DNA from: Ceratopteris richardii
Lineage: Eukaryota > Streptophyta > Polypodiopsida > Polypodiales > Pteridaceae
Assembly (NCBI GenBank): GCA_020310875.1
Contig: CM035407.1
Coordinates: 71,868,540 to 71,932,539 of the forward strand
Length of the DNA stretch: 64,000 nt
Reading direction: 5' to 3'
A program made the translations under genes and the position numbers. This document shows positions 12,360-24,740 of this stretch, piece after piece (the first letter of the stretch is position 1; each line of letters begins with the position of its first letter). The notes under the pieces were generated by a model. It saw only the letters and a program-made list of their open reading frames with translations. It ran no database searches and was not told the DNA's origin.

Positions 12360-13390
12360 TGATGGAGAGTATTAATCTCCAAAAGAACAAGTTAATCTTG
12401 AATTTAGATCACCTCTATATCAAGATCAACTTTAGACTCCACCAAATTTAGAGATCATTCACCAATTTATCAGAAAATTGATTATTCTGAAAAATTCAAC
12501 TTCTCAGAAAAGTCTGCTGCAGATTAATCCTTAATTGACTAATCATTTGTGTAAAGTTTTTTATAAAACTTTGTATACTACTTCGCCTTAAGGTTGCGCA
12601 CCGTCTCCAACTTAAATCTCTGCAAATGGTTTAGTATACTCTGAGAAATCACACAAACAAGTTACCTATGTGTAAAACACCTTCTCTGTAGTAGCGACTT
12701 TGACACCTGCAACTTCTTAGCTACAACTCTCACAATGTCGAACCCGTTTGATCAAGATCTTTTAGCCATAGATGGCTTACCTTCCAACTTAGATTTTAAG
12801 CCCTCACTTGTGTAAAACTTTACACCACACACTGAGTAATGTTCATTTCTCTGAACATGAAATCTGCGCCAGTTTTGTCGAATCTCAGAACATCATCACA
12901 TATGAATGTTCCTAAACTAAATTCTCTCAACCTGATCACAATTAGTCTCTCAAATTCTAGCCATAGATAGATTAGCTATGGACTTAGATACGTGCAAAAG
13001 GATTTCTCAAAAGATTAAACACAAAGGGAGCAGACAGCAAAATATCGGGTGCAAGTTTTCTTGATTTTTCAGAAAAATTACATCTGAGTGAGGATAGACA
13101 ATTCAACTCACTTCTAAGAGACTTAATCACTCTTACAACTCCTCAATACACTATTCTCATGATCTACTATTGTCTCTCATATTGCCCCGACATTTTTCAA
13201 AGTATTTATAGGTAAATATATACAAGTTTATGACTAGACAAAAGTATAAGTGATCTATGTCTTCATTAATGTACATATGTGTACATATCATTCATCCTGT
13301 GAATGTAGCTATCTTCTTTGCTTCAAAACTTGATCTCATCTCCATCATTTGTCCTTCAAATCTTCAATTGGTGATTGGTCTGCACCAACA
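12360..13390 (-). repeat. Cop-2 5' LTR (right side)
   Basis: A 1031-bp repeat pairing with 7999-9028. A minus-strand TATA-like CTATAAATACT lies at about 13201-13211 and is the likely promoter. It ends CCAACA, followed by the target duplication CATAA. Confidence 0.92.
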
Positions 13391-13524
13391 CATAATGTAT
13401 CTACTCCATTTTATATTTATATATGTGTATCTACATGACGTGTATATATCTTCATATATATTATGATCCTCGTTGATTCAAGTAGCTATATATAGAGGCA
13501 TAAGGTTGGGAGGAGAGACATCTC
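13391..13524. other. Spacer between Cop-2 and Cop-3
   Basis: 134 bp. The first part continues the TA/TG-rich tract found at 7629-7998. The last five bases, ATCTC, are the left target duplication of Cop-3. No gene is present. Confidence 0.7.
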
Positions 13525-14601
13525 TGAAAGAACTTGGAGAAGCTTGTCGAAGGTAGAAAAGTGTGTTTCGAAGCGATGAAGTTTGGTCAAGCCAACCGGC
13601 ACAAGACCAGCCCTTGAGCTTTTGGAGACTCAAATAGACCTTATAGGCATGCTATAAGTGCAAAGACACACACTATGTACCTTGGAGCATCAAGGAGAAT
13701 GAGTCGATACAAAACAGATAGGTTCGCGGGTCCACTAGCTCAAAAAACTTACTATCTATGGAAGAGACAATGAACTTCAAATGCTCATAGCGACCAGCGT
13801 GATTACAATTAGAAAAATCCTTTTATGGGAGTGATACACATAGGGTTGAGTGTATGGAATGCGCAAAAGTATAAGGAATAAGCAAAATATGCTATAGGAA
13901 TGAATGCGACATTCACCGGTGGTTCTTCCTATTTTTCAGTAATACGTAGAGATTGACCCCGAGGCAGAGAAACTGAGATTTCTCCAAATCTGCTGAACCA
14001 AATGCTTTGAAAATTTACAGGCATACACTAGACACGGATACCTTTCCAATGAGTCCTCTTGCACTCAATTTGGAGCTCTGAGGAGAGAGCAGCAGCCTCT
14101 GCAAGATTACTGTTGGCGAAGAAGATGATGCAGAAATTGAAGGAGCAAGACAATGATGGTCACAAGTGTATGTATATTGCTTCCATGTAATGTACAAGTG
14201 ATTTCAACTCCTTATATAGCCTCTATGAGTGTTCCACGACTTTTACAACTTGAATTTGAATTCAAATGAAGGTGGGAATGGTTGTTGGAGGGAATCAATT
14301 CACTTCCCTACAATCTAGGAAAAAGTGAAGATCTTGATTGATCTACTTTTAGGTGATTGATTGCTTGATTGAATGCAACTTCAACCACCAAAATTTCGTG
14401 GGATTTTGGCTCTATATTTGTACCTTTACATGTGTACAACTCAAGGCTTTTACAACGGTAAATGAGCCATCAAAATATTCTCAAAAAATACAATAAATGA
14501 GCATATGAAAAAGAACTCTCCAACGGATATTCTTTCGACGCGATAGCCTTTGATGTAGATCAAATCCACCTCAAGCATAGTGTAAGCTTGATGTTCCAAC
14601 A
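13525..14601 (-). repeat. Cop-3 3' LTR (left side)
   Basis: A 1077-bp repeat starting TGAAAGAACTTGG and ending GTTCCAACA in the window. It pairs with 18810-19887. The polypurine tract (minus strand GCTTGAGGGGGAGC) follows at 14602-14615. Confidence 0.92.
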
Positions 14602-14615
14602 GCTCCCCCTCAAGC
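14602..14615 (-). other. Cop-3 polypurine tract
   Basis: On the minus strand this reads GCTTGAGGGGGAGC, directly abutting the 3' LTR. It shares the core GAGGGGGAGC with the Cop-2 and Cop-4 tracts. Confidence 0.8.
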
Positions 14616-14633
14616 TAAAGTATGCTTGAGTCT

Positions 14634-15200
14634 TCATTCTCTGATAGGTTGAATACCTGCCATAGCTTTGAATCTACAAAGCTTTATTCCATCAAGTGCC
14701 TTCGTCATCATATCTGCTACTTGCTTTTCAGTCGGAACAAAAGAAATGTCAATCTTCTTTGCCATGAGCTTCTCCCTGATGAAGTGATAATGGACTTCTA
14801 TATGCTTGGTTCTCGCATGAAAAATAGGATTTTCCGCTAGATGCATGGAACTTACATTATCTCCAAATATGTGAGGTTTGGAACTCACAAGTCCCAAATC
14901 TGTATACAATGCTTTTAACCATATTGCCTCTTGAGTTGCTATGGTCAAGCCTCTGTACTCTGCTTCAGTTGAGGATAAAGCAACTGTTGGTTGCTTCTTG
15001 GAACTCCATGACACTAGCTTCGAACCTGCAAATGCTAAGTAACCAGATGTACTTTTTCTATCATCCTTAGCTCCTGCCCAATCTGCATCTGAGTAGATTT
15101 TGATATCCAAATCGGAAGAGTAAGGATAGAATATACCTTCGTTGATTGTACCTTTGAGATACTTAAGTACTCTCTTAGCCGCATCCATGTGTGGTCTTCT
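14634..15200 (-). pseudogene. Cop-3 RNase H region
   Basis: Contains the RNase H residues KIYSDADWAG (first Asp), ALSSTEAEYRG (Glu), and GDNVSSMHLAENP...ARTKHIEVHYHF, then the end DMMTKALDG...AGIQPIRE. In the family this domain removes the RNA template during cDNA synthesis. It is fossil sequence, although the motifs are well kept. Confidence 0.88.
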
Positions 15201-15299
15201 CGGTGAGTGCATGAGCTGACTAAGCACTCCCACACTATATGAGATGTCTGCCCTTGTGTGAGTAGCATATATCAAGCTACCTACCAAGCTTTGATACTC

Positions 15300-16190
15300 T
15301 TTTATGTCTTCAATTTTCTCACCTTCATAAACACTAAGTTTATGATTCATCTCCAAAGGTGTACCTGCAGGTTTAGTGTTCTCCATTTTGAACTTGAGAA
15401 GAAGATCCTGAATGTATCTTCTTTGAGTCAAATACATTCCTTCATCTGTATATATCACCTGCATACCTAGGAAATATGTGAGCTCACCTAGGTCATTGAT
15501 TTTGAACTCCTCTTGCATGTGTCTCTTGATCCTTTGAATGCCATTTAGATCATCACCTGTCACAATAATATCATCTACATATACACATAGATAGATAACC
15601 TCATTGTGATCCCTTTTGATGAATAGAGAAGGATCTGAGCTGCTAGCTTTGAACCCTTGATCTTGAAGATATGTAACCAACCTGTAATTCCAAGCTCTTG
15701 GAGCTTGTTTCAATCCATACAATGCTTTCTTAAGTCTGCAAACATAAGATGGATGATTAGAGTTTTCAAAACCTGGTGGTTGTGACATGTATACCTCTTC
15801 ACTTATCCAACCATTTAAGAATGCATTTTTCACATCAAGTTGGAGGAGTCTCCAATTCCTTGCAGCAGCTACACTTATCAATGTCCTGATTGTAGTCATC
15901 TTTGCAACTGGTGAGAATGTTTCCTCATAGTCTATACCATGAGTTTGTGAGCATCCTTTAGCAACTAATCTTGCCTTGTACCTGCAAACTGATCCATCTG
16001 AATTTCTTTTAACTTTATATACCCATCGGCAACCAATTACCTTTTGATTCGGTGACATTGGAACCAAATCCCAAGTGTCCATTTCCTTCAATGCATCTAT
16101 CTCTTCGTTCATGGCCTTTTCCCAATTAGGGTTTCCCTTTGCCTCTTCATAGGTTGAGGGTTCCTCTGAAATAGAGTCTTTTGCTAAGTA
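15300..16190 (-). pseudogene. Cop-3 reverse transcriptase region
   Basis: Contains the standard copia blocks: NWEKAMNEEIDAL, WVYKVKRNSDGS, LVAKGCSQ, SPVAKMTTIRTLISVAA, QLDVKNAFLNGWISEEVYMSQPPGF, KALYGLKQAPRAW, and the catalytic YVDD within LCVYVDDIIVTGDD. It is the only complete copia polymerase block in the window, so it is the best anchor for lineage placement by phylogeny. Confidence 0.9.
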
Positions 16191-16499
16191 GATTGAATGC
16201 TTTGTAACAAATGTGGAATCATATCCATACCTTTCTGGTTGTTTCTTCTCTCTTGCTGATCTTCTAGGTGCTTGTTTGGAGCATTCTCCAACCTCTTGCA
16301 TCTTTGCTTTGCCTCTTGACTTCCATAGCTTGTAATCCCTTTCTCTTTCATCTTGGTCATCGTCTGTATCACTTCTTGGATCCTGGACCTGTGTATCATG
16401 CTTCCTTCCTAATTGATGAGAATCAGAATCAAGATCATATGGTAGTGTTACCTTTTGTTTGTCTTCATCATACCAAGACCTGTGTTCTTCAAACACAAC

Positions 16500-17740
16500 A
16501 TCTCTACTTGTAGTGAATTGCTTGGTTGAAGGATTGAAGAACCTGTAACCCATCTGAGTTGAATCATATCCAATAAACACTGCCTTTGTTGCCCTTTCAT
16601 CTAGCTTACCTCTTATTTGTGATGGTACATGAACATAAGCTAAACAACCAAAAACCTTGCAATGTCCAAGACTAGGTTTTCTTCCATGCCATGCTTCATA
16701 AGGAGTCATACCTTGAAGTGATTTGAATGGTAGTCGATTGACAAGGTACACTGCAGTTGAAATAGCTTCTGCCCATAGATAATGTGGCAACATCTTCTCT
16801 TCAAGCATTGTTCGAGCTGATTCAACCAATGTCTTGTTTCTCCTCTCTGCAATTCCATTTAGTACCTGGTAGTCACTTCCCTTTTGATACCTTTATCCTG
16901 CAAGAACTCATCAAAATCTTTGGAGAAGTATTCTCCCCCTCCATCAGATCTGAGCTTCTTTAGTGATCTACCCGTATGATTCTCCACATGCGCAAGATAC
17001 TTCTTGAAGCAATCAAACACTTCATTCTTACTCTTGATAAAGTATAGAACAGTCCACCTACTATGGTCGTCAATAAATGAGACATAGTACCTTGATCCTG
17101 CCAATGAAGGTTCTTGACTTGGTCCCCATACATCTGTATGTACTAAGTCCAATAAGTTGTTGTGGATGTAGCCTTTGTGGTTGAATGGTTGTCTTTGTGC
17201 CTTCCCAATCTGACATGCATCACACCTGTTGATCATGTGTTGCTTTGATATGTTCGGCAGTCCTAGAACACTTTGATCCCTGCATATATCCTTCAAGGTT
17301 CTTTCATTCACATGAGCAAGTCTCTTATGCCACACTTCAAGTTCACTTAGGGTTTGAGACCCAAAGTTGAATAGAGCTATGTTCCTGGTATCTCCTACTT
17401 CAAAAGTAAAGAGCCTACCATGCTTCTCACCTCGGGCTATCTTCTTGAAGCCTTGACATGGATCTTCCACAAAAGCTCCATGTTGGGTGAACCTAACTTG
17501 CAAGCCTTTTTCAACTATTTGGCCTACACTTATTAGGTTTTTAGTGATAGTGGGTACATAGAGAACCTTACTCAAAATGTTTGTCCTGCCATTGGAAGCT
17601 TTGACATTACCAATCTTCTCCACATTGTGCTTCGTGTCATCCCCTGTTTGCACTTGATGTCTATGCTTTGGACTTTCCAAGTCAGATAGAAGAGCAATGT
17701 TGCCTGCAACATGATTCGAACATCCTGAATCTATGTAGAA
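16500..17740 (-). pseudogene. Cop-3 protease and integrase region
   Basis: The protease signature FYIDSGCSNH is near 17730. The HHCC module (WHKRLAHVNERT ... CDACQIGKAQ) lies at about 17215-17335. The core follows with HTDVWGP, FIDDHSRW and RSDGGGEYFSKDF, and the C-terminal GCLAYVHVPSQIRGKLDERATKAVFIGY block is near 16560-16650. This is copia order. It is fossil sequence belonging to the same polyprotein region as the gag to its right. Confidence 0.87.
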
Positions 17741-17759
17741 CAAATGATCATCTTCTTTA

Positions 17760-18787
17760 CCTTCTTTGTGGCTTAGATTCATGAGAAGTAATGAGTCTTC
17801 ATGTGGTTGATCTTCTGAATAATTGTTATAGTCCCTTTGATTATAGCTTCTATTGTTGTTGTTGAAGTTGTGTCCACCTCTGCCTCTATTGCCGCTATAT
17901 CCACCTCTTCCACTTCCTTTCTGGGTCTTCCCATTGAACCAACAGTTCTGAGTGGTGTGGTTGGTCTTATCGCATATAGCACAAGGTTGAACATTCTGAC
18001 CTTTGTCTTTGTCTTGCTTTGGTCCTTTCTTCTTCCCTTTCCACTTGCTCTTGCTTGCGAAGTTGGCTTGGGAAGTCTCTTCTTCGTCTTCTTCCTTCTT
18101 CTTGCCTTTCTGCTTCTTATCCTTCTTATCTGCATATAGAGCACTCGTTGAATTACCATGATAAGAGTTACCTTCCTTTATGCTATTGTTGGCTTCTTGA
18201 TTGAAGAGTTGTCCAAGAAAAATGTTGAAGTCTGGAGTTTGCACATCCATGATGAGATCGTAAGCCGTCGTGAAGGATTGCCATTGCTTATCACTTCGAA
18301 TGCCGTTGAGAATTTGCCTCATGATGACCTCTTCTTCAATCAGCTCTCCAATGTATGCTAACTGATCCGCAACCTCCTTGACCTTGGTAACAAACTCTGT
18401 GATGGTTTGTTTAGGTGTCTTCTTGATTTGGTTGAACTCGTTCCAAAGATGATTCTTTCTTGCTTTGGTACTAGCAGAAAAGAAAGTCTCCAGGGCATCC
18501 CAAGTCTCTTGAGATGTCTTGCATCCTCTAATATGTGGTAATAGAAAGTCAGAGATAGAGTTTAGTATGTACGACCTTGCTTGAGCATCCCTTGCGCACC
18601 AAAGTGTGAGCTTATCTGTCTCCTCTTGTGTAGGTCCTCCTTTGGATCTTGGAATAGGCATAGCTTCATCACTTGCTACAATTCCATAAAGATTTCTACC
18701 TTGCAAGTAGACCTCCATTCTGATTTGCCAAGCCGCGTAGTTGTGTCGATCAAGCTTCTCGATCATTGAGGGAAAGCCGTCACCCAT
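17760..18787 (-). pseudogene. Cop-3 gag region
   Basis: Starts MGDGFPSMIEKLDRHNYAAWQIRMEVYL. A Lys/Glu-rich linker (KKDKKQKGKKKEEDEEE) is followed by the knuckle CAICDKTNHTTQNC at 17942-17983 and an RGG/N-rich tail. Predicted role: capsid and RNA packaging in the particle. The start lies just inside the primer site, as usual for copia. Confidence 0.87.
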
Positions 18788-18790
18788 CTT

Positions 18791-18808
18791 GATCTAGCTC
18801 TGATACCA
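18791..18808 (-). other. Cop-3 primer-binding site (initiator tRNA-Met)
   Basis: On the minus strand this reads TGGTATCAGAG followed by CTAGATC. The first 11 bases match the 3' end of initiator tRNA-Met. The site is one base from the LTR at 18810. Confidence 0.83.
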
Positions 18809-18809
18809 C

Positions 18810-19887
18810 TGAAAGAACTTGGAGAAGCTTGTCGAAGGTAGAAAAGTGCGTTTCGAAGCGATGAAGTTTGGTCAAGCCAACCGGCACAAGACCAGCCCTT
18901 GAGCTTTTGGAGACTCAGATAGACCTTATAGGCATGCTATAAGTGCAAAGACACACACTATGTACCTTGGAGCATCAAGGAGAATGAGTCGATACAAAAC
19001 AGATAGGTTTGCGGGTCGACTAGCTCAAAAAACCTACTATCTATGGAAGAGACAATGAACATCAAATGCTCATAGCGACCAGCGTGATTATAATTAGAAA
19101 AAATCCTTTTAAGGGAGTGATACACATAGGGTTGAGTGTATGGAATGCACAAAAGTATAAGGAATAAGCAAAATATGCTATAGGAATGAATGCGACATTC
19201 ACCGGTGGTACTTCCTATTTTTCAGGAATACGCAGAGATTGACCCCGAGGCAGAAAAACTGAGATTTCTCCAAATCTGCTGAACCAAATGCTTTGAAAAT
19301 TTACAGGCATAAACTAGACACTGATACGTTTCCAATGAGTCCTCTTGCACTCAATTTGAAGCTCTGAGAAGAGAGCAGCAGCCTCTGCAAGATTACTGTT
19401 GGCGAAGAAGATGATGCAGAAATTGAAGGAGCAAGACAATGATGGTCACAAGTGTATGTATATTGCTTCCATGTAATGTACAAGTGATTTCAACTCCTTA
19501 TATAGCCTCTAGGAGTGTTCCACGACTTTTACAACTTGAATTTGGATTCAAATGAAGGTGGGAATGGTTGTTGGAGGGAATCAATTCACTTCCCTACAAT
19601 CTAGGAAAAAGTGAAGATCTTGATTGATCTACTTTTAGGTGATTGATTGCTTGATTGAATGCAACTTCAACCACCAAAATTTTGTGGGATTTTGGCCCTA
19701 TATTTGTACCTTTACATGTGTACAACTCAAGGCTTTTACAACAGTAAATGAGCCATCAAAATATTCTCAAAAAATACAATAAATGAGCATATGAAAAAGA
19801 ACTCTCCAACGGATATTCTTTCGACGCGATAGCCTTTGATGTAGATCAAATCCACCTCAAGCATAGTGTAAGCTTGATGTTCCAACA
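18810..19887 (-). repeat. Cop-3 5' LTR (right side)
   Basis: A 1078-bp repeat pairing with 13525-14601. A minus-strand TATA-like CTATATAAGG near 19494-19505 is the likely promoter. Followed by the target duplication ATCTC. Confidence 0.92.
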
Positions 19888-19892
19888 ATCTC

Positions 19893-20250
<358 letters not shown>

Positions 20251-20254
<4 letters not shown>

Positions 20255-21128
20255 GCAAAGCAAAGAGGCACGAAAGGGGAGCCCCAAAATTTTTAAATTA
20301 ATGGGGATATTTTTCTTCTTCAAAGGCTTAGGAAATTCCCTCAAGCCATGTAAATGCACTAGAGGAGTCCTCTAGATGCATAATCCCAAATCATTGTAAT
20401 ATACTTCTTGTAAAATAGTAGGAAAATAGAGATTAGCTAATAAAGTGCCAGTCTCTTGTGTGATAGGACCAATTTTAGGGCACATGTATATAAGTCACTC
20501 TGTGACTCTTTGTAAACACTTTTTTGCCATTGTGAAGAAGGAGAGCTCCTGAATTTCGAAATTGCGTCTTTCCTGCAGATTTTCGTCTTCTCTTTGATCT
20601 TCTATGTGTGTGTAATGCTTGGAATGTGTGTGTAGGACAGTTGTCTACCCCTCCCCACTGTTTTTGAGCTACTATAGTGTGTGTGTGAGCTAGTAGGAGT
20701 TGTGGAGTGAGTGTGGGTGTTTCCCACCATTCACTATTTTGGTCATAACTTGATGTATGGTTGTCAGAATCGATACCTCCAATAGATGCATCTCATCGAG
20801 AGCTTCGAAACGAACCTGCTATTGGCCATATTTGGAGTTCAGAGCTAGGAGAAATCCTCGATTTAGTGAAAACTGTTGTAAGTGGTATCGCGACAGACAC
20901 TTTCAGTATCTAAGTGAGTTAGAGAGGTAGGTTAGTCTTTTCTCATGCATGTGAGTTGAACCACTTCATTTTCCATCACATGTGCACATGTCCTCATACA
21001 CTTGGTTAGGTCGGTTTATCGGATTGACAAATAAGCGTGTGTCAATTCCCCACTATATGCACTTGTGTGGCAAATGAGATTTAGTCTCTTTGGCACAAGT
21101 CCCTAAGACTTCTTGACTTAGGTACACA
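20251..21128 (+). repeat. Gyp-A left LTR (inferred)
   Basis: Proposed from TGTTGCAAAG at 20251 to GGTACACA at 21128, about 880 bp, ending seven bases before the primer site, as in Gyp-B. It includes a TATA-like GTATATAAG near 20484-20492, which would be the promoter. No second copy is in the window to confirm the ends. The start is ambiguous because it merges with the GT repeat. Confidence 0.5.
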
Positions 21129-21134
21129 CGTTTT

Positions 21135-21151
21135 TGGTGCCGTTGCCGGGG
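21135..21151 (+). other. Gyp-A primer-binding site (tRNA-Asp-like)
   Basis: TGGTGCCGTTGCCGGGG differs at one base from TGGCGCCGTTGCCGGGG, the complement of the plant tRNA-Asp 3' end, a primer used by Athila-type elements (recalled knowledge). Gyp-B has the same site with a different single mismatch. Confidence 0.75.
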
Positions 21152-21759
21152 AACACGCTCATCCAAGGTGCCTTCATGATGGTTATAGCTCGAGAGTGAC
21201 GAAATCGTACTTGTAGAAGTGAATTCGTTCAGTGGCAAGTAGTCAAACACTTCAGCACTTGTTACTTCACATCCCGGAGGTGTGTGTAATGAGCTTTAGG
21301 TTTAGGGTCATAAGAGAGGGAGAGAACAAAGAGTTAGGGTTAGGTTAGGAAGAAAAGTGGAGTAGGAGTAAGCCAAGATTACCAAGAAAAATTCCAAAAA
21401 ATCTGCCAAATTAGTGTACTTAAGCTTTAGTCACCAAAAAGTATAAAAACCAAAAATTTGAAGTTGATTTGACACTTGCTTCATTCTGGTATCGTGCAAA
21501 CTGAGCCCTCATACTTACCTAAAGACCTCAAGGCTTGAGCATTGCAACCTAAAGGTAAGCTACAATCAAACATTACTCTCAATAATTTTGAAAATTTGCA
21601 TTTCCACATGATTAAAGTCCCGATCGGTATCGTGGGGTGGGACAGAGTGTTTTGAGGATCTCTTTTTGTGAAATAGGGGTGTAGGAGTGAAGAGGGGTGA
21701 GAGAAGAGCAAGGGGTGGAAAACATTTCTGAATTTGGAGGTGTTTTTGCTTGAGTATTG
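21152..21759 (+). other. Gyp-A leader, first part
   Basis: Untranslated leader between the primer site and the palindrome array. It contains short AG-rich stretches (GGGTTAGGTTAGG near 21340) and no supported reading frame. Minus-strand open frames here are shadows. Confidence 0.55.
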
Positions 21760-22335
21760 CGATCGGTTGAGTTTTTGGTATCGCGATACCAAAAAACTCC
21801 CTTGTATCGCGATACTCGCCGAAGTATCGTATCGTCGATTACCGGCCGTGGTATCGCGATACCATTTTGGTATCGTATCGCCTGGTTGGTATCGCGATCG
21901 CACGTTACCAAAGTGGTATCATATCGTCTCACTTCCAGTATCGTATCGCGATACCATTTTAGTATCGTATCGTGCAAATTGGCGGTATCGTATCGCCAAC
22001 TGCACTAGTATCGCCACCCTTTTTGGTATCGTATCGTCTAAAAAGTGGTATCGTATCGTCTGCCTACATGGTATCGTATCGCCAGAATTTCAAGTATTGT
22101 ATCGCCCAGTGCATAGGTATCGTATCATCTGTTGCTTAAGTATTGTATCGTCCAAATTTTTGGTATCGTATCGTGGACTCCCCAGGTATCGTATCGTGAG
22201 CCTACGTGGTATCGTATCGTGCAGTTTCCAATTTTGTATCGTCCCCATCTTAGTATCGTATCGTGCACGAAGTGGTATCGTATCGTCAATTAATCTAGTA
22301 TCGTATCGTCTAGAGATTCAAGTATCGTATCGGGC
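21760..22335 (+). repeat. Gyp-A leader array of GTATCGTATCG / TATCGCGATA units
   Basis: Roughly two dozen irregularly spaced copies of GGTATCGTATCG and of the palindrome GGTATCGCGATACC occur in 575 bp, separated by 8-15 unrelated bases. At 21772-21795 there is a perfect 24-bp palindrome, a run of five T, GGTATCGCGATACC, then five A. The array lies upstream of gag, in the same place as the Gyp-B array at 43717-44352. Open frames through it are repeats of YRIVS-type residues and are not genes. Confidence 0.92.
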
Positions 22336-22382
22336 TCAATAGCTATTCAGATGCCTCTAGTGACTCAAAGGAGGAGACACCC

Positions 22383-24740
22383 ATGGCTTCAGAAGACATG
22401 CAGGGTCCCACTCCCGGAAGAAACTTTGTGACCACTGTTGAAGGAGAGTATCACACTTCCTTACAGTACGTTTCTACAAATGCCCATGAGATCCCCATCT
22501 ACCTGGACGGTTTAAACAGATTTGTGGCTAGGATGGTGACTTCCATGGATGCAACAATTGTGCCTAGACCGGCTGTCAAGTATGAAGGTGGAGCATACAT
22601 GGACAAGCTGGGTCACATCTACATAGTGACTGAATATCCTGATTTGATCAATGAGAGGGGAGAGCTAGTGGGACAAGAAATCTCAAGGAGACCAAACCCT
22701 GAGGAGTTAGTGACTACCCCTAGAGGCAAGTCAACAATAATGCGAGTCTTGAGAGGGGACTTGATACCTCAAGACAACTACTTATTTGAAGTCTATTTGA
22801 TCCATTGTTTGGACTTGTTACTTCAAACTGACTCACCGACTCAAGGAAGAGAAGAAAGCCCGATGACATTCTATGAGCTAAAGGATCCGGAAGACGAGTC
22901 TAGAATAACATACCTAGATAAGAACTAGAGAAGGTATTGGTTGGTAGATGTCATAGACAAGGCTCAACTGAAATACATGGGATTGCATGTATTCCCTCAC
23001 AGAGAGCAGGCAACCACCTCTCAAAACCCCTTTCAGAACACAACAAGAGGTAGATCACACAATGTCGGGACAAACAAGCCAATGGAGCATTCCTAACCAT
23101 GCTCACATACAATTTGCGACTCTCGGATTGCAAACACACAATCAGACCCACCTTGGAATAGGAAATCAATACCGATCACCAGTAAAGCCACGACCACCAA
23201 TAGGAGTGCAGCCTAGAATACCCCCAATTCAACCAACAATCCTCGCCTTCCTTGTAATGCCTAGACAGCCAGAGCCAATGAGAAGATTGAGACCGATCCA
23301 AGTGGCCAAATGTGTGAGGAATCACTATGATGGTTTGGGAGAACCTTACGACCACATTGCTGAATTTAAACAAGTTTCAAGAGTTGAACAAGTAGACGAC
23401 TTCTTAGTGTAGTATGATTCTTTTGGACTCACCCTCACAAGAACGGCTCTGACTTGGTTCCAGCCATTGTACCCCAACACATTTGGAAATATGGAGCAAT
23501 TCTTTCAAGAATTCATAGGGATTTCACTAAGAGAGGGATTAAACACAATTCTGCATCTTTAATCCATAGTTTTAAACAAAACCCTAATGAAACCGTGAAA
23601 ACAGCTGCCCAAAGATTCAATCAGTATGTTGATAGATGTCCAGCAGCAGAGAGACCCACTCAGCAAAAAATGATTTCATTATTCTTGCATGGATTAAAAA
23701 ACAGAACCTTAAGAGCACTAGTATACGTAAAGAGGCTATAGACATTGAACGAATGCCTGCAAGAATGTATTGACTTAGAGGACAATCTAGCGGATGGTCT
23801 GAAGAATGCGCCTAGCCCCACTAAATCAGAAGACTCTCGGAGTACGGTTACATCCAATTCCAGTAATGTGGAAGAATTAGCGGAGCTAGTGGCAAAGAAA
23901 TTAGGAGTCCAAGGACAGAGAAACTATCAACATCAACCCCTAAGAGTACCCATGTTGCGAAGGTGTAGTCTATGTGGAGGAGATCACCCCACCCACATGT
24001 GTGTACGAGGATGAACAGGTGTACCGCAGACATATCCTTACAATAGATATCCCCATCAAGGAACGGCCCTGTATTGCCACATAAAACAAAAATACACCAA
24101 TCACAGCACAGAAAATTGTCTGTTCAATAGGCAGACACGGCCTCTACAACCACCTCAGTATCGACCATATGGGTATCCACCTAGAGAGCCAGGTAGAGAT
24201 ATGCCCAGGTACAATCCCTACCCAATACCACCAGGAGCACCGAGACCATACGAGCAAGCACAATATCCACAACCCCAACCAGTGTTAGGACCACAACTAT
24301 CACAACCCCAACATGTGGTACCGGTTAAGTACGCTCAACCAAAGGAACACCTAGAAATAGCCATTGTGCAAGCATCACCTATGACCAGCATGGAGTCGAC
24401 AAACTCAGGTTATGGGAAATCTCAGGGAGTATGAACAAACTTATGATCCACACTACTATGGGTACGAAGGATATGAATATGCCTATGGACCAGAAGTGGC
24501 AACATTAATGTACACCGCACCTAAAGCGTAGGCACCCGTAAGACCATCCCTCAGACCACCTATGCCAAGGGGACCTTGTTATCGATGCAAAAGAGACCAT
24601 TTTATCAAAGAATGCAGTCGGCCTTACAATCCACCACCTCCTAGGACTTGGGAAGGATATTGCAGTGATTGTGGAAAGGAACATCTCTTCCGTGATTGCC
24701 CAAAAAACCCCAACAAAGCTCAAGACACTGCACCTATTAA
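22383..24740 (+). pseudogene. Gyp-A gag region
   Basis: Starts near MASEDMQGPTPGRNFVTTVEGEYHTSLQYV and contains the segments GAYMDKLGHIYIVTEYP and TPRGKSTIMRVLRGDLIPQDN that match Gyp-B gag. Next comes a retrotransposon-gag block (VAKCVRNHYDGLGEPYDHIAEFKQ ... DSFGLTLT-like ... LIHSFKQNPNET...RFNQYVDRCP). Knuckles CSLCGGDHPTHMC, CYRCKRDHFIKEC and CSDCGKEHLFRDC follow; all have CX2CX3HX4C spacing. In the family this region forms the capsid and nucleocapsid. It has several breaks and is annotated as a fossil. Confidence 0.83.

Larger units (their letters stand above)
7999..13390 (-). mobile_element. Cop-2, Ty1/copia LTR retrotransposon fossil
   Basis: The 5.39-kb element has both LTRs (7999-9028 and 12360-13390), a minus-strand initiator-Met primer site, a polypurine tract, and the 5-bp target duplication CATAA at 7994-7998 and 13391-13395. 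By eye the LTRs differ at about 12 of 1030 positions, about 1.2%. At a grass-like rate of 1.3e-8 per site per year this would be roughly half a million years, but the rate for this species is unknown. The internal region encodes gag, protease, integrase, a short reverse-transcriptase segment and the end of RNase H. It has about three or more breaks, is incomplete in pol, and is not functional. Cop-1 and Cop-4 are relatives. Confidence 0.93.
13525..19887 (-). mobile_element. Cop-3, Ty1/copia LTR retrotransposon fossil, nearly complete
   Basis: The 6.36-kb element has LTRs at 13525-14601 and 18810-19887, target duplication ATCTC at 13520-13524 and 19888-19892, a primer site and a polypurine tract. 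It carries gag, protease, integrase, reverse transcriptase and RNase H in copia order on the minus strand. The LTRs differ at about 25 of 1077 positions by eye (about 2.3%), so it is roughly twice as old as Cop-2. The coding region looks almost whole, with about one break. It is a different family from Cop-1, Cop-2 and Cop-4: LTR sequence and gag differ, although the general plan is the same. Confidence 0.93.

Noticed and set aside
21734-22342. A 202-codon plus-strand frame rich in VSYR and RYRIVS
   Set aside because: It lies wholly within the leader palindrome array; the repetitive translation follows from the DNA repeat.
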